Below are positions 17,666 through 25,471 of a stretch of DNA of 64,000 nt, piece after piece. The stretch is from RYN-230 sp963834705 (lineage in GTDB: Bacteria > Actinomycetota > Actinomycetes > Streptosporangiales > Streptosporangiaceae). The translations under genes and the position numbers were made by a program. How positions within the stretch are numbered: the stretch's first letter is position 1; every line of letters starts with the position of its first letter. The notes beneath the pieces were generated by a model. The model saw only the letters and a list, made by a program, of their open reading frames with translations, did not search any database and had not been told where the DNA came from. The stretch lies in NCBI GenBank assembly GCA_963834705.1, contig CAWICV010000013.1, positions 434,001 through 498,000 of the forward strand. Direction: 5' to 3'.

Positions 17666-19138
17666 CTACCCAGGCCCGCGCTGGGTCAGTGAGCGGCCGG
17701 CTGACGGCGGCCCGGCGGCGCCGGGTTCGGCTGGCTGGCCGGTGCCCGCCAGCCATCGGCCGGACCGGCGCCGGTCCACCCCGGCCAGCGTGATCAGCAC
17801 GCCGGCCAGGAACGCGGCCCCGGAGACGGCCAGGGCCAGGTGCAGCCCGGGCAGGAACCCGGCCCGGCTGGCCAGCAGCGACCCGGCTATCGCGACACCG
17901 AGCGCGCTGCCGACCTGCCGCGCGGTGTTCAGCAGCCCGGCGGCCGCGCCGCCGCGGTCGGCCGGCGCCGCGTCCATCACCGCGGTGGTGGACGCGGGCA
18001 TGGTCAGCGCCATGCCCGCCCCGGCGGCCAGCATGGGCGCCGTCAGCAGCCAGTACGGCGTGCCGTGCCCCGACACGAGCAGGGCGAACAGCCCGGCCGA
18101 CCCCAGGCTCAGCCCGGCCACCATGGTCCGCCGCGGCCCGCCGCGGCTGGTTATCCGGCCGGACAGCACCGAGGCGACCGGCACGGCGCACGCCTCCGGC
18201 AGCAGCGCCAGCCCGGCGATCAGCGGTGAATAGCCCCTGACCTGCTGCAGGTACAGGCTGTAGGCGAACAGCTGGCCGTAGAAGCCCAGGTTGATGAGCA
18301 ACCCGACCAGGCTGCCCGCGGACAGCGTGGGCCGCCGCAGCAGTGGCAGTGGCAGCATCGGCGAGCGGACCCGGTGCGCCGTCGCGGCGAACGCGGCGGC
18401 GGCCAGCGCGGCCACGATCAGGCCGCCCAGCACCGGCCAGGAGGCCCAGCCGTGCGGGCCCGCCTCGATCAGGCCGCCGGTCAGCGCGGTCAGCGCCACG
18501 ATGGCGGTGAGCTGCCCGGCCGGGTCGCCGCGGCGGTCCCGCGCACCCTCGGGGGCGGCTACCCGGCGGCGGGTCAGCCACCAGGCGAACACCCCGACCG
18601 GGATGTTGATCGCGAACACCAGCCGCCAGCTGGCCGCCGTGGTCAGCGCGCCGCCCAGCACCGGGCCGGACGCGGCGGCCAGCCCGCCGACGCCGCCCCA
18701 CAGCCCGACCGCCCGGGCCCGCCTGGCCCGGTCCGGGTAGCTGGCCTGCAGCAGAGCCAGCGAGGTGGGCACCAGCAGCGCGGCGCCGATGCCCTGCACC
18801 AGCCGGATGCCGACCAGCACGCCGATGGCCGGGGCCAGCGCGCAGCCCGCCGAGGCCGCGGTGAACAGGGCCAGCCCGGCCAGGAACACCCGGCGCGGGC
18901 CGAACCGGTCACCGGCCACGCCCGCGGACAGCAGCAGCGCGGCGAAGGCCAGCGTGTACCCGTCCACCACCCACTGCAGCCCGGTGACCCCGCCACCCAG
19001 GTCCCGGCTGATCGCGGGCAGCGCGAGGTTCACCGCGGTCGCGTCGAGGATCACCATGAAATAGCCGAGAGCCACCGCGATCAGCGGCACCCAGGAGGCG
19101 CCGCGGGCCGCCGGGCCGCGCCCAGTTGAGGTGTCCAT
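17666..19138 (-). CDS. MFS drug-efflux transporter (DHA2 / EmrB-QacA type)
   Basis: This 490-residue protein has about 14 hydrophobic helices. Motif A appears as AGDRFGPRRVFL after the second helix, with LDATAVNLALPAISRDL in the first, typical of the proton-driven DHA2 family. ATG at 19138 is used. It is divergent from a broken arsR-type gene (19214) across a short spacer with an operator-like palindrome, the usual pump-plus-repressor arrangement. The substrate cannot be told from sequence. The C-terminal 25 residues are polar and of low complexity. Confidence 0.88.
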   Translation of the reverse strand: MDTSTGRGPAARGASWVPLIAVALGYFMVILDATAVNLALPAISRDLGGGVTGLQWVVDGYTLAFAALLLSAGVAGDRFGPRRVFLAGLALFTAASAGCALAPAIGVLVGIRLVQGIGAALLVPTSLALLQASYPDRARRARAVGLWGGVGGLAAASGPVLGGALTTAASWRLVFAINIPVGVFAWWLTRRRVAAPEGARDRRGDPAGQLTAIVALTALTGGLIEAGPHGWASWPVLGGLIVAALAAAAFAATAHRVRSPMLPLPLLRRPTLSAGSLVGLLINLGFYGQLFAYSLYLQQVRGYSPLIAGLALLPEACAVPVASVLSGRITSRGGPRRTMVAGLSLGSAGLFALLVSGHGTPYWLLTAPMLAAGAGMALTMPASTTAVMDAAPADRGGAAAGLLNTARQVGSALGVAIAGSLLASRAGFLPGLHLALAVSGAAFLAGVLITLAGVDRRRSGRWLAGTGQPAEPGAAGPPSAGRSLTQRGPG

Positions 19139-19162
19139 GGATGCACTCTGCCCGCCAGAATG

Positions 19163-19178
19163 TTCGGTCTACGCCGAA
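19163..19178. promoter_or_regulatory. Operator-like palindrome between MFS and ArsR genes
   Basis: TTCGG and CCGAA are separated by 6 bases, between the divergent starts at 19138 and 19214. It is a candidate site for the ArsR-type regulator, whose gene is now broken. Confidence 0.4.
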
Positions 19179-19213
19179 GCATCCCGTTGCTAGCGTGACG
19201 TGAGCAGGAGCCG

Positions 19214-19390
19214 ATGCGCGGCGACGCCGATATCGAGCCGATCGGCGCGCTGATCGGCGATCCGACCCGGGCCCGGGTGCTGATGGCGCTGACCGACGGC
19301 CGGGCCCTGCCGGCCAGCCGGCTGGCCGCCGAAGCCGGGGTGGCCCCGTCACGGTCAGCGAGCACCTGGCCCCGCTGCTGGCCTTTGATG
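19214..19390 (+). pseudogene. ArsR-type winged-helix repressor, N-terminal fragment
   Basis: ATG 19214, with CAGGAG upstream, opens an ArsR-like domain (IGALIGDPTRARVLMALTDG, then SRLAAEAGVAPS). A missing base near 19350 shifts the frame out of the expected TVSEHLAPLL recognition helix. About 30 bases later the sequence becomes the reversed end of an IS481-type transposase. It resembles the intact protein at 21680. It was probably the repressor of the adjacent MFS pump. Confidence 0.7.
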
Positions 19391-19640
19391 CTACGCACCG
19401 GCTGGGTGGTGGTGCGGCGGATGACCCGGGTGTCGCCGTCGGTGAACTCGACGGCGAGGGTTGTCTCGGAGACCAGGACGGTGAGGGTCTGGTGCTTGTG
19501 GATGCGGCCGAGGACGATGTTCTGCCCGACGACCATGATCACGCCGGTGTTGCTGGCCCGGCGCTGGACCCGGATCAGCTCGGCGCACGGACATGGTGGC
19601 ACCCCGGCCGGGCGGGCACCCCGCAGGTCTTTGACCTGCT
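19380..19640 (-). mobile_element. IS481-type transposase C-terminal remnant
   Basis: On the minus strand the segment reads ELIRVQRRASNTGVIMVVGQ ... GRIHKHQTLTVLVSETTLAV ... TTTQPVRSIKGQ, the beta-rich C-terminal end of actinobacterial IS481 transposases. The catalytic core is absent and no terminal inverted repeats were found. It interrupts the arsR-like gene. Confidence 0.7.
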
Positions 19641-19659
19641 CCGGTGTGGCGATCTGCCG

Positions 19660-19707
19660 TGTCAGTTTAGTTTGACAAATCAAGGATGTCAGCCCAAACT
19701 GACAGGC
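19660..19707 (+). promoter_or_regulatory. Promoter with two TGTCAG-N6-CTGACA operators
   Basis: One palindrome spans 19660-19677 (right arm TTGACA) and another, perfect, 19687-19704, with centres 27 bp apart. A TTGACA -35 (19672-19677) and a CAAACT -10-like box (19695-19700), separated by 17 bases, lie inside the two palindromes. A bound repressor would therefore cover both promoter elements. The start codon follows at 19708. Confidence 0.65.
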
Positions 19708-19920
19708 ATGGACATCGAAAAGCTCAGCGTGGATGCCTCGTCGGATGACCCCGCACTTGGGCTACGCGCCTCGTTGGCGCTCCATCGCCTGGCTGAACGG
19801 GTCGAAGCGAACCACGTCGCGTCCGCCCGGGGAAAGGGCTGGTCGTGGCAGCAGATCGGAGACGCCTTGGGCATCACCCGCCAATCCGTGCACACCAAAT
19901 ACAACAAGGAGTCGTCATGA
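19708..19920 (+). CDS. Small helix-turn-helix protein, probable autorepressor
   Basis: This 70-residue protein has a C-terminal HTH (GWSWQQIGDALGITRQSVHTKY) preceded by helices (LRASLALHRLAERVEANHV). ATG 19708 lies directly behind a promoter with two palindromic operators, and the stop overlaps the next start (TGA at 19918-19920, ATG at 19917). The pair HTH plus Clp-N protein is conserved in actinomycetes. The protein probably binds its own promoter, but its signal is unknown. Confidence 0.7.
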   Translation: MDIEKLSVDASSDDPALGLRASLALHRLAERVEANHVASARGKGWSWQQIGDALGITRQSVHTKYNKESS

Positions 19921-20429
19921 CCACCGAATCCGTTGTGCCGGAAGTGCTTCACGTCTGGGCCATCTATCTGCGCGCCAGCGAGGAGGCTCGTCGCCGAGGT
20001 GATCGCCGAACCGGCACCGATCACGTCTTGCTCGCCTTGCTGGAGGATCCCTCGATCGAAGTCGTGCTGGGCGTGAGCCTGCAGCAAGCTCGCCAGGCCC
20101 TTGAGTCGCTCGATCACGAAGCCCTGGGTGCCCTGGGCCTGGGGTCCGGTACCGACGCTCCCCCAATCCCGATGCGCGCCGTGCCGAAGAAGCCGAGGCT
20201 CAGAGACGTCGCGCAAAAAGATCGCCTCCGCATGACGCCCGCGGCAAAGAAAGTGCTCGAGGAAGCGTCCAAGCCCAACCGCCGGAGGCTCCAGGTCACG
20301 GCCCAGCAGGTGCTAGCCCGGATCCTCACTCTCCAACCACCAGATCCTGCGGCAGTGCTGCTGGGCGCTCTCAGCGTGAACACGCCGGAGGTCCGGCGCC
20401 GATTGGACGCGGTCACGCCCGACAGCTGA
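19917..20429 (+). CDS. Clp amino-terminal-domain (Clp-R) protein without ATPase
   Basis: This 170-residue protein carries two short Clp-N-like repeats. The first is around residues 8-48 (LRASEEARRRGDRRTGTDHV, then LLALLEDPS) and the second around 100-160 (MTPAAKKVLEEASKPNRRRL, then ARILTLQPPDPAAVLLGAL). No AAA+ module follows. Such proteins may bind Clp substrates or antibiotics or act as ligand sensors. Translational coupling to the HTH gene suggests the two form one regulatory unit; the exact function is not known. Confidence 0.7.
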   Translation: MTTESVVPEVLHVWAIYLRASEEARRRGDRRTGTDHVLLALLEDPSIEVVLGVSLQQARQALESLDHEALGALGLGSGTDAPPIPMRAVPKKPRLRDVAQKDRLRMTPAAKKVLEEASKPNRRRLQVTAQQVLARILTLQPPDPAAVLLGALSVNTPEVRRRLDAVTPDS

Positions 20430-20784
20430 GTCCCCAGCGACATTCACCACTTCGAGGGCCACCGCGTCTAGGTCGCCCAGGTGCCCACATCCTGATCGCA
20501 CAGCGTGCGTGCCAGATCCGTGCCAGAACGAGCAGTCGTTGACGGTCCCGGGCGGTCACTCACGGGAAGCGTTTAACCGGGCTGGACTGGGCCAGCGCAG
20601 ACCAGCGGAGGAGCCGAAAGCTCTTCCAATCAGCGGGTCGCGGCGGGACCGCACCCGTGGGGGTCACTGCTCCGTTAACGCGATGATCGAAACTCAGCCC
20701 AGCACCCGGCACAATCCTGCAGCCCGACCCAATCTCTGTAATCTGGTAATCGGTAGTCTGACCGCATAATCAGCGGACGGAAGT
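20430..20784. other. Intergenic region without recognisable gene
   Basis: No supported ORF, RNA or repeat was found in these 355 bases. A CATAAT hexamer at 20765-20770 may be the -10 box for the following gene fragment. Confidence 0.4.
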
Positions 20785-21024
20785 GTGATCGTGGCTGAGA
20801 ACGCGCGTCCTCCAATCGATCGCGGCACCGTCCTGGTCACCGGCGCCTCGGCGGGGATCGGCCGTGAGCTTGCCGTGTGGCTCGCGCCGCGGGCCAGGAC
20901 GCTCATTCTGCTGGCCCGCCAGTTGTCGCGCCGCCAAGCCGCCCGATCCGCCACACGACTCCGCCGCACAGCCGAGAGCACAGCCAGCGCCCCGGACTGG
21001 CCGGAAGGACAAGTACGGGCATGA
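20785..21024 (+). pseudogene. Short-chain dehydrogenase N-terminal fragment
   Basis: Starting at GTG 20785, the first 45 residues have the SDR nucleotide-binding signature (GTVLVTGASAGIGRELAVWL, then ARTLILLARQ). After that the sequence loses SDR character and stops at residue 79. Full SDR proteins are about 250 residues, so this is a truncated remnant. Its stop overlaps the ATG of the next gene. Confidence 0.65.
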
Positions 21025-21434
21025 GAATCTCCCGCCTGATCCTCAGCGGCGCGGCGATCGGCACGATCATCGGCACCGGCCGGGCCGATCTCAACGCCAC
21101 CCATGTGTTCAACCCGGCCTGGCCGCCGCACGCACGGTTCCACAACGCCACCGGATGGGGAACCGTGACCGGATCCCAACTCCTTGCCCTATGGCTGCTG
21201 TGGCGGCCCGGCCAGCAAGCACGCGACTGCGACACGGCCGTGACCACCGCCGCGCTGCTGTCCACGATCGCATGGGTGCCATTCTTCCCCGCCCTAGCCA
21301 TCTCCGGCGCCGACGTCGAAGACGAGCCAGGCCACCTGCCTCGCGTCGCCGGGGTGCCCCTCAACCTGATACCCGCCGGGCTGATTCCCGCCAGCTGTGC
21401 ACTCGGCTACCTCCTGCACCGCTACGGACGATAA
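21021..21434 (+). CDS. DUF6640-like membrane protein
   Basis: This 137-residue protein has four hydrophobic helices. The first loop NATHVFNPAWPPHARFHNAT is a characteristic block of a small conserved membrane-protein family (DUF6640-type) often found next to oxidoreductases. Here it directly follows an SDR remnant. ATG 21021 overlaps the SDR fragment stop. Function is unknown. Confidence 0.6.
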   Translation: MRISRLILSGAAIGTIIGTGRADLNATHVFNPAWPPHARFHNATGWGTVTGSQLLALWLLWRPGQQARDCDTAVTTAALLSTIAWVPFFPALAISGADVEDEPGHLPRVAGVPLNLIPAGLIPASCALGYLLHRYGR

Positions 21435-21679
21435 CGCGCTCCCACTCTGGCAGGCGCGAGACGGGCAGCCCGGCCAGCGCGGGATATATGCGGGATGATC
21501 TTGCTTGGCGAGTCGTCCCTGGGACCCAGCAATGCAGGTAGCACAAGTGGGCGGGTCCTAAACTACGGACGGCGCTTGAAAGCCATCAGGTGCTAGGGCA
21601 GCGCACTGGCACGGCGTTGCGATCTGCGTGCCCCGGTTGCTTCGGCGGGAACGAAATGTGAGTCTCCTAGGATTGCTGT

Positions 21680-22474
21680 GTGGGACAGATCCGTGGAGAC
21701 ACCGATATTGCTGCGGTCGCGGCGGTGCTGGCCGACCCGGGCCGGGCCAGGATGGTTCTGGCTCTTGGTGATGGCCGGGCGCTGGCTGCCACCACCCTGG
21801 CCGCCGAGGCCGGAGTGGCCGCCTCCACCGCGAGTGCCCACCTGGCCAAGCTCGTCCAGGCGGAGCTCTTGCAGGTGGAGCGGCATGGCCGTCACCGCTA
21901 CTACCGCCTGGCCGGTCCCGACGTGGGCGAGCTGCTTGAGGCGCTGGCCCGGCTGGCCCCGGCCGCCGCGGTGCGGTCCTTGCGCGAAGGCAGCCGCGCG
22001 CACGCTGTGCGGTCGGCCAGAACGTGCTATGACCACCTGGCCGGGCAGCTCGGAACGGCCATCATGGCCGCCCTGATCGGCCAGGGCATCCTGGTCGGCG
22101 GTGACGGGACCTTCGATTCGCGCGGCAGCGGCCATGACCGGCTCTCCTCCCCAGGCTGGGACTGCGCCTACCAGCTCAGCGCTAGCGGGCAGGCATGGAT
22201 GGACGACTTCGGGGTCAAGGTCGCCACGGGCAGCCGCCGGCCACTTATCCGCTACTGCGTTGACTGGAGCGAGCAACGCCATCATCTGTCCGGCGCCCTC
22301 GGCGCCGCGCTCCTGACCCGACTGATCGACATTGGCTGGGTCCGGCGTGCCCCCGCCAGCCGGGCCGTCCACATCACCAGCGACGGCCGCTCAGGCTTGG
22401 CCGCCACCTTCGGCATCACGACACCCCAGCCGGCCGCAGACGAGGCCTGGCTGAGCCGCCGGGCGGCGTCCTAA
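21680..22474 (+). CDS. ArsR-family winged-helix transcriptional regulator
   Basis: This is a 264-residue protein. The N-terminal 90 residues form a winged helix (VLADPGRARMVLALGDGRAL, TLAAEAGVAASTASAHLAKL, VERHGRHRYYRLAG). The long C-terminal part, with DWSEQRHHLSGALGAALL, matches the extended ArsR regulators of actinomycetes, some of which sit beside efflux genes. The start is GTG 21680 with no clear ribosome-binding site, so the mRNA may be leaderless. It is convergent with the expansin-like gene, overlapping by 4 bases. The broken arsR at 19214 is a paralogue. Confidence 0.8.
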   Translation: MGQIRGDTDIAAVAAVLADPGRARMVLALGDGRALAATTLAAEAGVAASTASAHLAKLVQAELLQVERHGRHRYYRLAGPDVGELLEALARLAPAAAVRSLREGSRAHAVRSARTCYDHLAGQLGTAIMAALIGQGILVGGDGTFDSRGSGHDRLSSPGWDCAYQLSASGQAWMDDFGVKVATGSRRPLIRYCVDWSEQRHHLSGALGAALLTRLIDIGWVRRAPASRAVHITSDGRSGLAATFGITTPQPAADEAWLSRRAAS

Positions 22475-23488
22475 CCCGTACAGGACGGACTGGGCGAGGC
22501 GGCCGGCACGGCACTGGCGTTCTGCCGGGGAGGCGTGGCCTGGCTCGGGGCCGGGCTGGCGGTGCCGCGGATGCGAGCACGGCGCCGGTGCTGGTGTTTC
22601 GCCCTGGCCTTAGCCCTGGCCGCCGGGCTGGCCGGGGCCATGGCCGCGGCCGTGCCGTACATCGGCACGCTGGTCGGCTGGACCGCGCCGGGGGTGAGCG
22701 TGATGCCGGTCAGCGTGGCCTGGTGGCCGGCCGTGTCGGTGAGCCGCACCGTGAACGGGCCCGCGCCCGCGCCGGTGGCGGCCAGCCAGTAGCCGTAACT
22801 GGTCCGGGTCAGCGCTTGCCAGCTGTGCGCCGGGCTGCTGACCTGCACGCTGGCCACCGGGTTGCCCGCGCCGATCGGCAGCAGTGCCAGGTAGTACGGG
22901 TTCGAGCCCGTCTTGACCAGCACGGACAGCGGTCCGGGCAGCGGCGGGTCGGCGATCGTGTGGTAGGTCACCGGGACCTCGCCGGCCGCGAGCGGGGCGA
23001 TCCGCTCGAACGCCTGCTCGCTCAGGTCGACGTGCCCGGCCTGGCACGGCGGCCACTGGTCCACCACCTCGGCGGTGACCGACCCGTCCGGCCCGGTCAC
23101 CTCGATGAAGCTGCCGCACGCCGCGGACCCGTCGTATTCGCCGGGGGACAGCGCGACGAACAGGCCGCCGTTCGGCAGCCCGGGGTAGGAGCAGTTGCCG
23201 TCGCCCGGCGTCAGCACGTAGTGCGTGGCTTCGCCGCTGGCCTGCACGGCGCTGCCCCGACTGAGGCGCAGGCCGGGGACGCGGTGGCCTGCGAGATGCC
23301 GACCGCGATCGCGACCACCGCCGCGACGCCTCCGGCCGCCGCCGCGCCGAGGTGCCACGGGCGCAGTCGGCGGCCGGCTGGGTGGCTGCGGTGGCTGCGG
23401 TGGCGATGGACACCCCGGCCAGGCTGGCCACCTCGGCGATGGTGGGGGGCTTGCCGCTGCCCGGGCCTGGGCCGGCCGGATCTGTCAT
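22471..23488 (-). pseudogene. Expansin-like (DPBB) secreted protein, two frameshifts near 5' end
   Basis: The main ORF contains a double-psi beta-barrel (ATHYVLTPGDGNCSYPGLPN, CGSFIEVTG, VVDQWPPCQAGHVDLSEQAF) and a C-terminal beta domain, the pattern of bacterial expansin EXLX1-type wall-loosening proteins. A basic/Pro-Ser tail follows. The expected membrane-anchor segment (HLGAAAAGGVAAVVAIAVGI) is in a second frame, and the start MTDPAGPGPGSGKPPTIAEV with LacI-like HTH wording (ASLAGVSIAT) is in a third. Two one-base losses (near 23390 and 23255) would join them. It is divergent from tetR. Confidence 0.65.
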
Positions 23489-23528
23489 GGTCAGGAGCAT
23501 ATTGCCCGCGTCCCGCCCGGCAATTGCA

Positions 23529-23568
23529 AGAGCGATGCTCTCTTTTTGTTCGGGCGCTCTGATATGAT
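23529..23568 (+). promoter_or_regulatory. tetR promoter with short palindrome
   Basis: AGAGC-GAT-GCTCT (23529-23541) is a 5-bp inverted repeat. A TATGAT -10 box (23563-23568) ends 6 bases before the GTG at 23575, suggesting a leaderless transcript. The palindrome could be the TetR operator in this divergent spacer. Confidence 0.45.
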
Positions 23569-23574
23569 CGTGGC

Positions 23575-24276
23575 GTGAACGCGAGCCGAACCGCCCGGGA
23601 GCGGGTCCGGGCCGAGCTGACCCGGGAGATCACCGAGGTGGCCCGGCGCCAGCTGGCCACCGAGGGCGCGGGCCAACTGTCGCTGCGCGCGGTGGCCAAG
23701 GAGATGGGCATGGTCTCCTCGGCCATCTACCGCTACTTCCCGAGCCGGGATGACCTGCTCACCGCGCTGATCGTGGACGGCTACAACGCGATCGGCGAGG
23801 TGGCCGAGCAGGCCGACGCCGGGTGCCCGGGCGGCGACTACCCGGGCCGGTGGCTGGCCGTGAGCCGGGCCATCCGGGACTGGGCGCTCCGCAACCCGCA
23901 CGAGTATGCGCTGGTCTACGGTTCGCCGGTGCCCGGCTACCAGGCGCCGCAGCAGACCATCGGCCCGGCCGCCCGGGCCGCCACCGTGTTCGGCGCGATC
24001 CTGGGCGAGGCGTACCAGGCCGGTGCGCTGCGGTTGCCCGAGGGCGGCCCGGCGGCGCCGGAATCGCTGCGCGCCGACGCCGCCGCGCTGCGCGAGTCGA
24101 TCATGCCCGGGGTGCCCGATGACGTGATCGCCGCTGGGGTGACCTGCTGGGCCGGGCTGTTCGGCCTGCTCAGCTTCGAGCTGTTCGGCCAGTTCGAGAA
24201 CGTGATCACCGACCGGGACGCGTTCTTCGGGCACGCCGTGCGCGGCCTGGGCCGGATGACTGGGTTGCCCGGCTGA
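23575..24276 (+). CDS. TetR-family transcriptional regulator
   Basis: This 233-residue protein has an N-terminal HTH (GAGQLSLRAVAKEMGMVSSA, then IYRYFPSRDDLLTALIVDGY) and a C-terminal ligand domain of the WHG type (residues about 85-200). It is divergent from the expansin-like gene, which it may control along with itself. GTG 23575 follows the promoter closely. The ligand is unknown. Confidence 0.88.
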   Translation: MNASRTARERVRAELTREITEVARRQLATEGAGQLSLRAVAKEMGMVSSAIYRYFPSRDDLLTALIVDGYNAIGEVAEQADAGCPGGDYPGRWLAVSRAIRDWALRNPHEYALVYGSPVPGYQAPQQTIGPAARAATVFGAILGEAYQAGALRLPEGGPAAPESLRADAAALRESIMPGVPDDVIAAGVTCWAGLFGLLSFELFGQFENVITDRDAFFGHAVRGLGRMTGLPG

Positions 24277-24465
24277 GGCCGCCGGCTGGCCCGCCCGGAT
24301 GGTCCCGGCCAGGCGGAGATCCCGAGCAGGACGTTCAGCAGGATGAGGGCCGCGGTGACGACGATTGCCGCCAGCGTGGTGGCGGGCCGGTTCACCAGCG
24401 GTCCCATGTTCCGGCGGCGGCAGCCTGACCCTGAATAAGGGGGCTGGCCGGGGTAGGGCTGAGGT

Positions 24466-24924
24466 ATGGATATGCGGCGTGGGGTGTTCGCGGTCGGCCC
24501 GGTCGTGGTGGCGGCGGGCCTGGGCGGGGTGGGCGCGCGGCGCGCACCGCAGACCTACCGCCGCCTGCGTAAGCCGCGCTGGGCGCCGCCCGGCGCGGTG
24601 TTCGGCCCCGTATGGTCAGCGCTGTATGCCGGTATCGCGGTGGCGGGCTGGCGGCTGCCGGGCCGGACATCGCGGTGGGCCAGATCGCTGCACCTGGTGC
24701 AGCTGGCGCTGAACGCGGCATGGCCGATAGCGTTCTTCGCCGCCGGTGACAAGCGCGCCTCACTGGTGATTATCGTGCTGCTCGACGCTGCCACCACGGC
24801 AGAGGTCCTGGCGTTGCGGGACGAAGACCGTATCGCTGCGTTCCTGCTGCTGCCCTATCTGGGCTGGAGCGTGTTCGCCACGGCGCTTAACGCCGCGGTA
24901 AGCGACCCTGGGAAGCAGAGCTGA
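24466..24924 (+). CDS. TspO/MBR-family membrane protein
   Basis: This 152-residue protein has five hydrophobic helices. It shows the family pattern PRWAPPGAVFGPVWSALYAG, LVQLALNAAWPIAFF and LLPYLGWSVFATALNAAV. TspO proteins bind porphyrins and related ligands and are linked to stress responses. It stands alone, with 189 bases upstream and no partner gene apparent. Confidence 0.85.
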   Translation: MDMRRGVFAVGPVVVAAGLGGVGARRAPQTYRRLRKPRWAPPGAVFGPVWSALYAGIAVAGWRLPGRTSRWARSLHLVQLALNAAWPIAFFAAGDKRASLVIIVLLDAATTAEVLALRDEDRIAAFLLLPYLGWSVFATALNAAVSDPGKQS

Positions 24925-25098
24925 TGGATGTTAAGGGGTTGAGGCCGGCGCAGGTGTAGCACGCACCGCGGCTAGCTTCCGCCGGGCTAGCCCACGCACC
25001 AGCATCACACCTTCCTGGATCTTCCCCGGGCTGTGCGCCGAGCAGGGCTATCTCATCAACCTCTGAAGTCCCGGCTGGGACACAAGCTTACTCTTGTC

Positions 25099-25122
25099 CC
25101 GAATCTGTGTTCGAGATATGAT
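25099..25122 (+). promoter_or_regulatory. LexA (SOS) box overlapping promoter
   Basis: CCGAAT-CTGT-GTTCGA (25099-25114) matches the actinobacterial SOS box TCGAAC-N4-GTTCGA at 10 of 12 positions. A TATGAT -10 box follows at 25117-25122. LexA bound here would block the DUF6504-dnaE2 operon. Confidence 0.75.
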
Positions 25123-25180
25123 CGCTGCCTGCTTCCCCGGGAATTTGTCCAGGTACATGCAGGGAGGACGGGCCGTCGCG

Positions 25181-25471
25181 GTGAGCAGGACCTACGGGGA
25201 GCCGGTGGATGTCTGGGTACAGGACGGGAAGCCAGCCCGGTTCGCCTGGCGGGGGCGCCTGTACACCGTGCGCGGGGTGCTGGACCACTGGGTGATCAGC
25301 CGGGAGTGGTGGCGGCAGCAGAACCCCGACCTGGACACCCCGGCGGAGCGCGAGTTCTGGCGGGTGGAGGCGTCGGCCGGGCGGAACACCCGGGCCAGCG
25401 CGTACGAACTGCGCCGTGACCTGGCTACCGAGCAGTGGATGCTGGCCCGGGTATGGGACTTACCGGACTGA
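25181..25471 (+). CDS. DUF6504 protein of the dnaE2 operon
   Basis: A protein of about 96 residues starts VSRTYGEPVDVWVQDGKPAR and continues as a compact beta-rich domain (FAWRGRLYTVRGVLDHWVIS, EFWRVEASAG, YELRRDLATEQWMLARVWD). DUF6504 proteins commonly sit before dnaE2 or imuB in actinobacteria. GTG 25181 is chosen because GGGAGG lies at 25162-25167 and upstream candidates fall inside or near the SOS box; ATG 25157 is an alternative. It overlaps dnaE2, so it is co-translated. Its role in mutasome action is unproven. Confidence 0.75.
   Translation: MSRTYGEPVDVWVQDGKPARFAWRGRLYTVRGVLDHWVISREWWRQQNPDLDTPAEREFWRVEASAGRNTRASAYELRRDLATEQWMLARVWDLPD

Noticed and set aside
17406..18701. 431-codon minus-strand ORF overlapping the MFS gene
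   Set aside because: It lies in a different frame from the MFS protein and is Arg/Gly/Pro-rich with no motifs.
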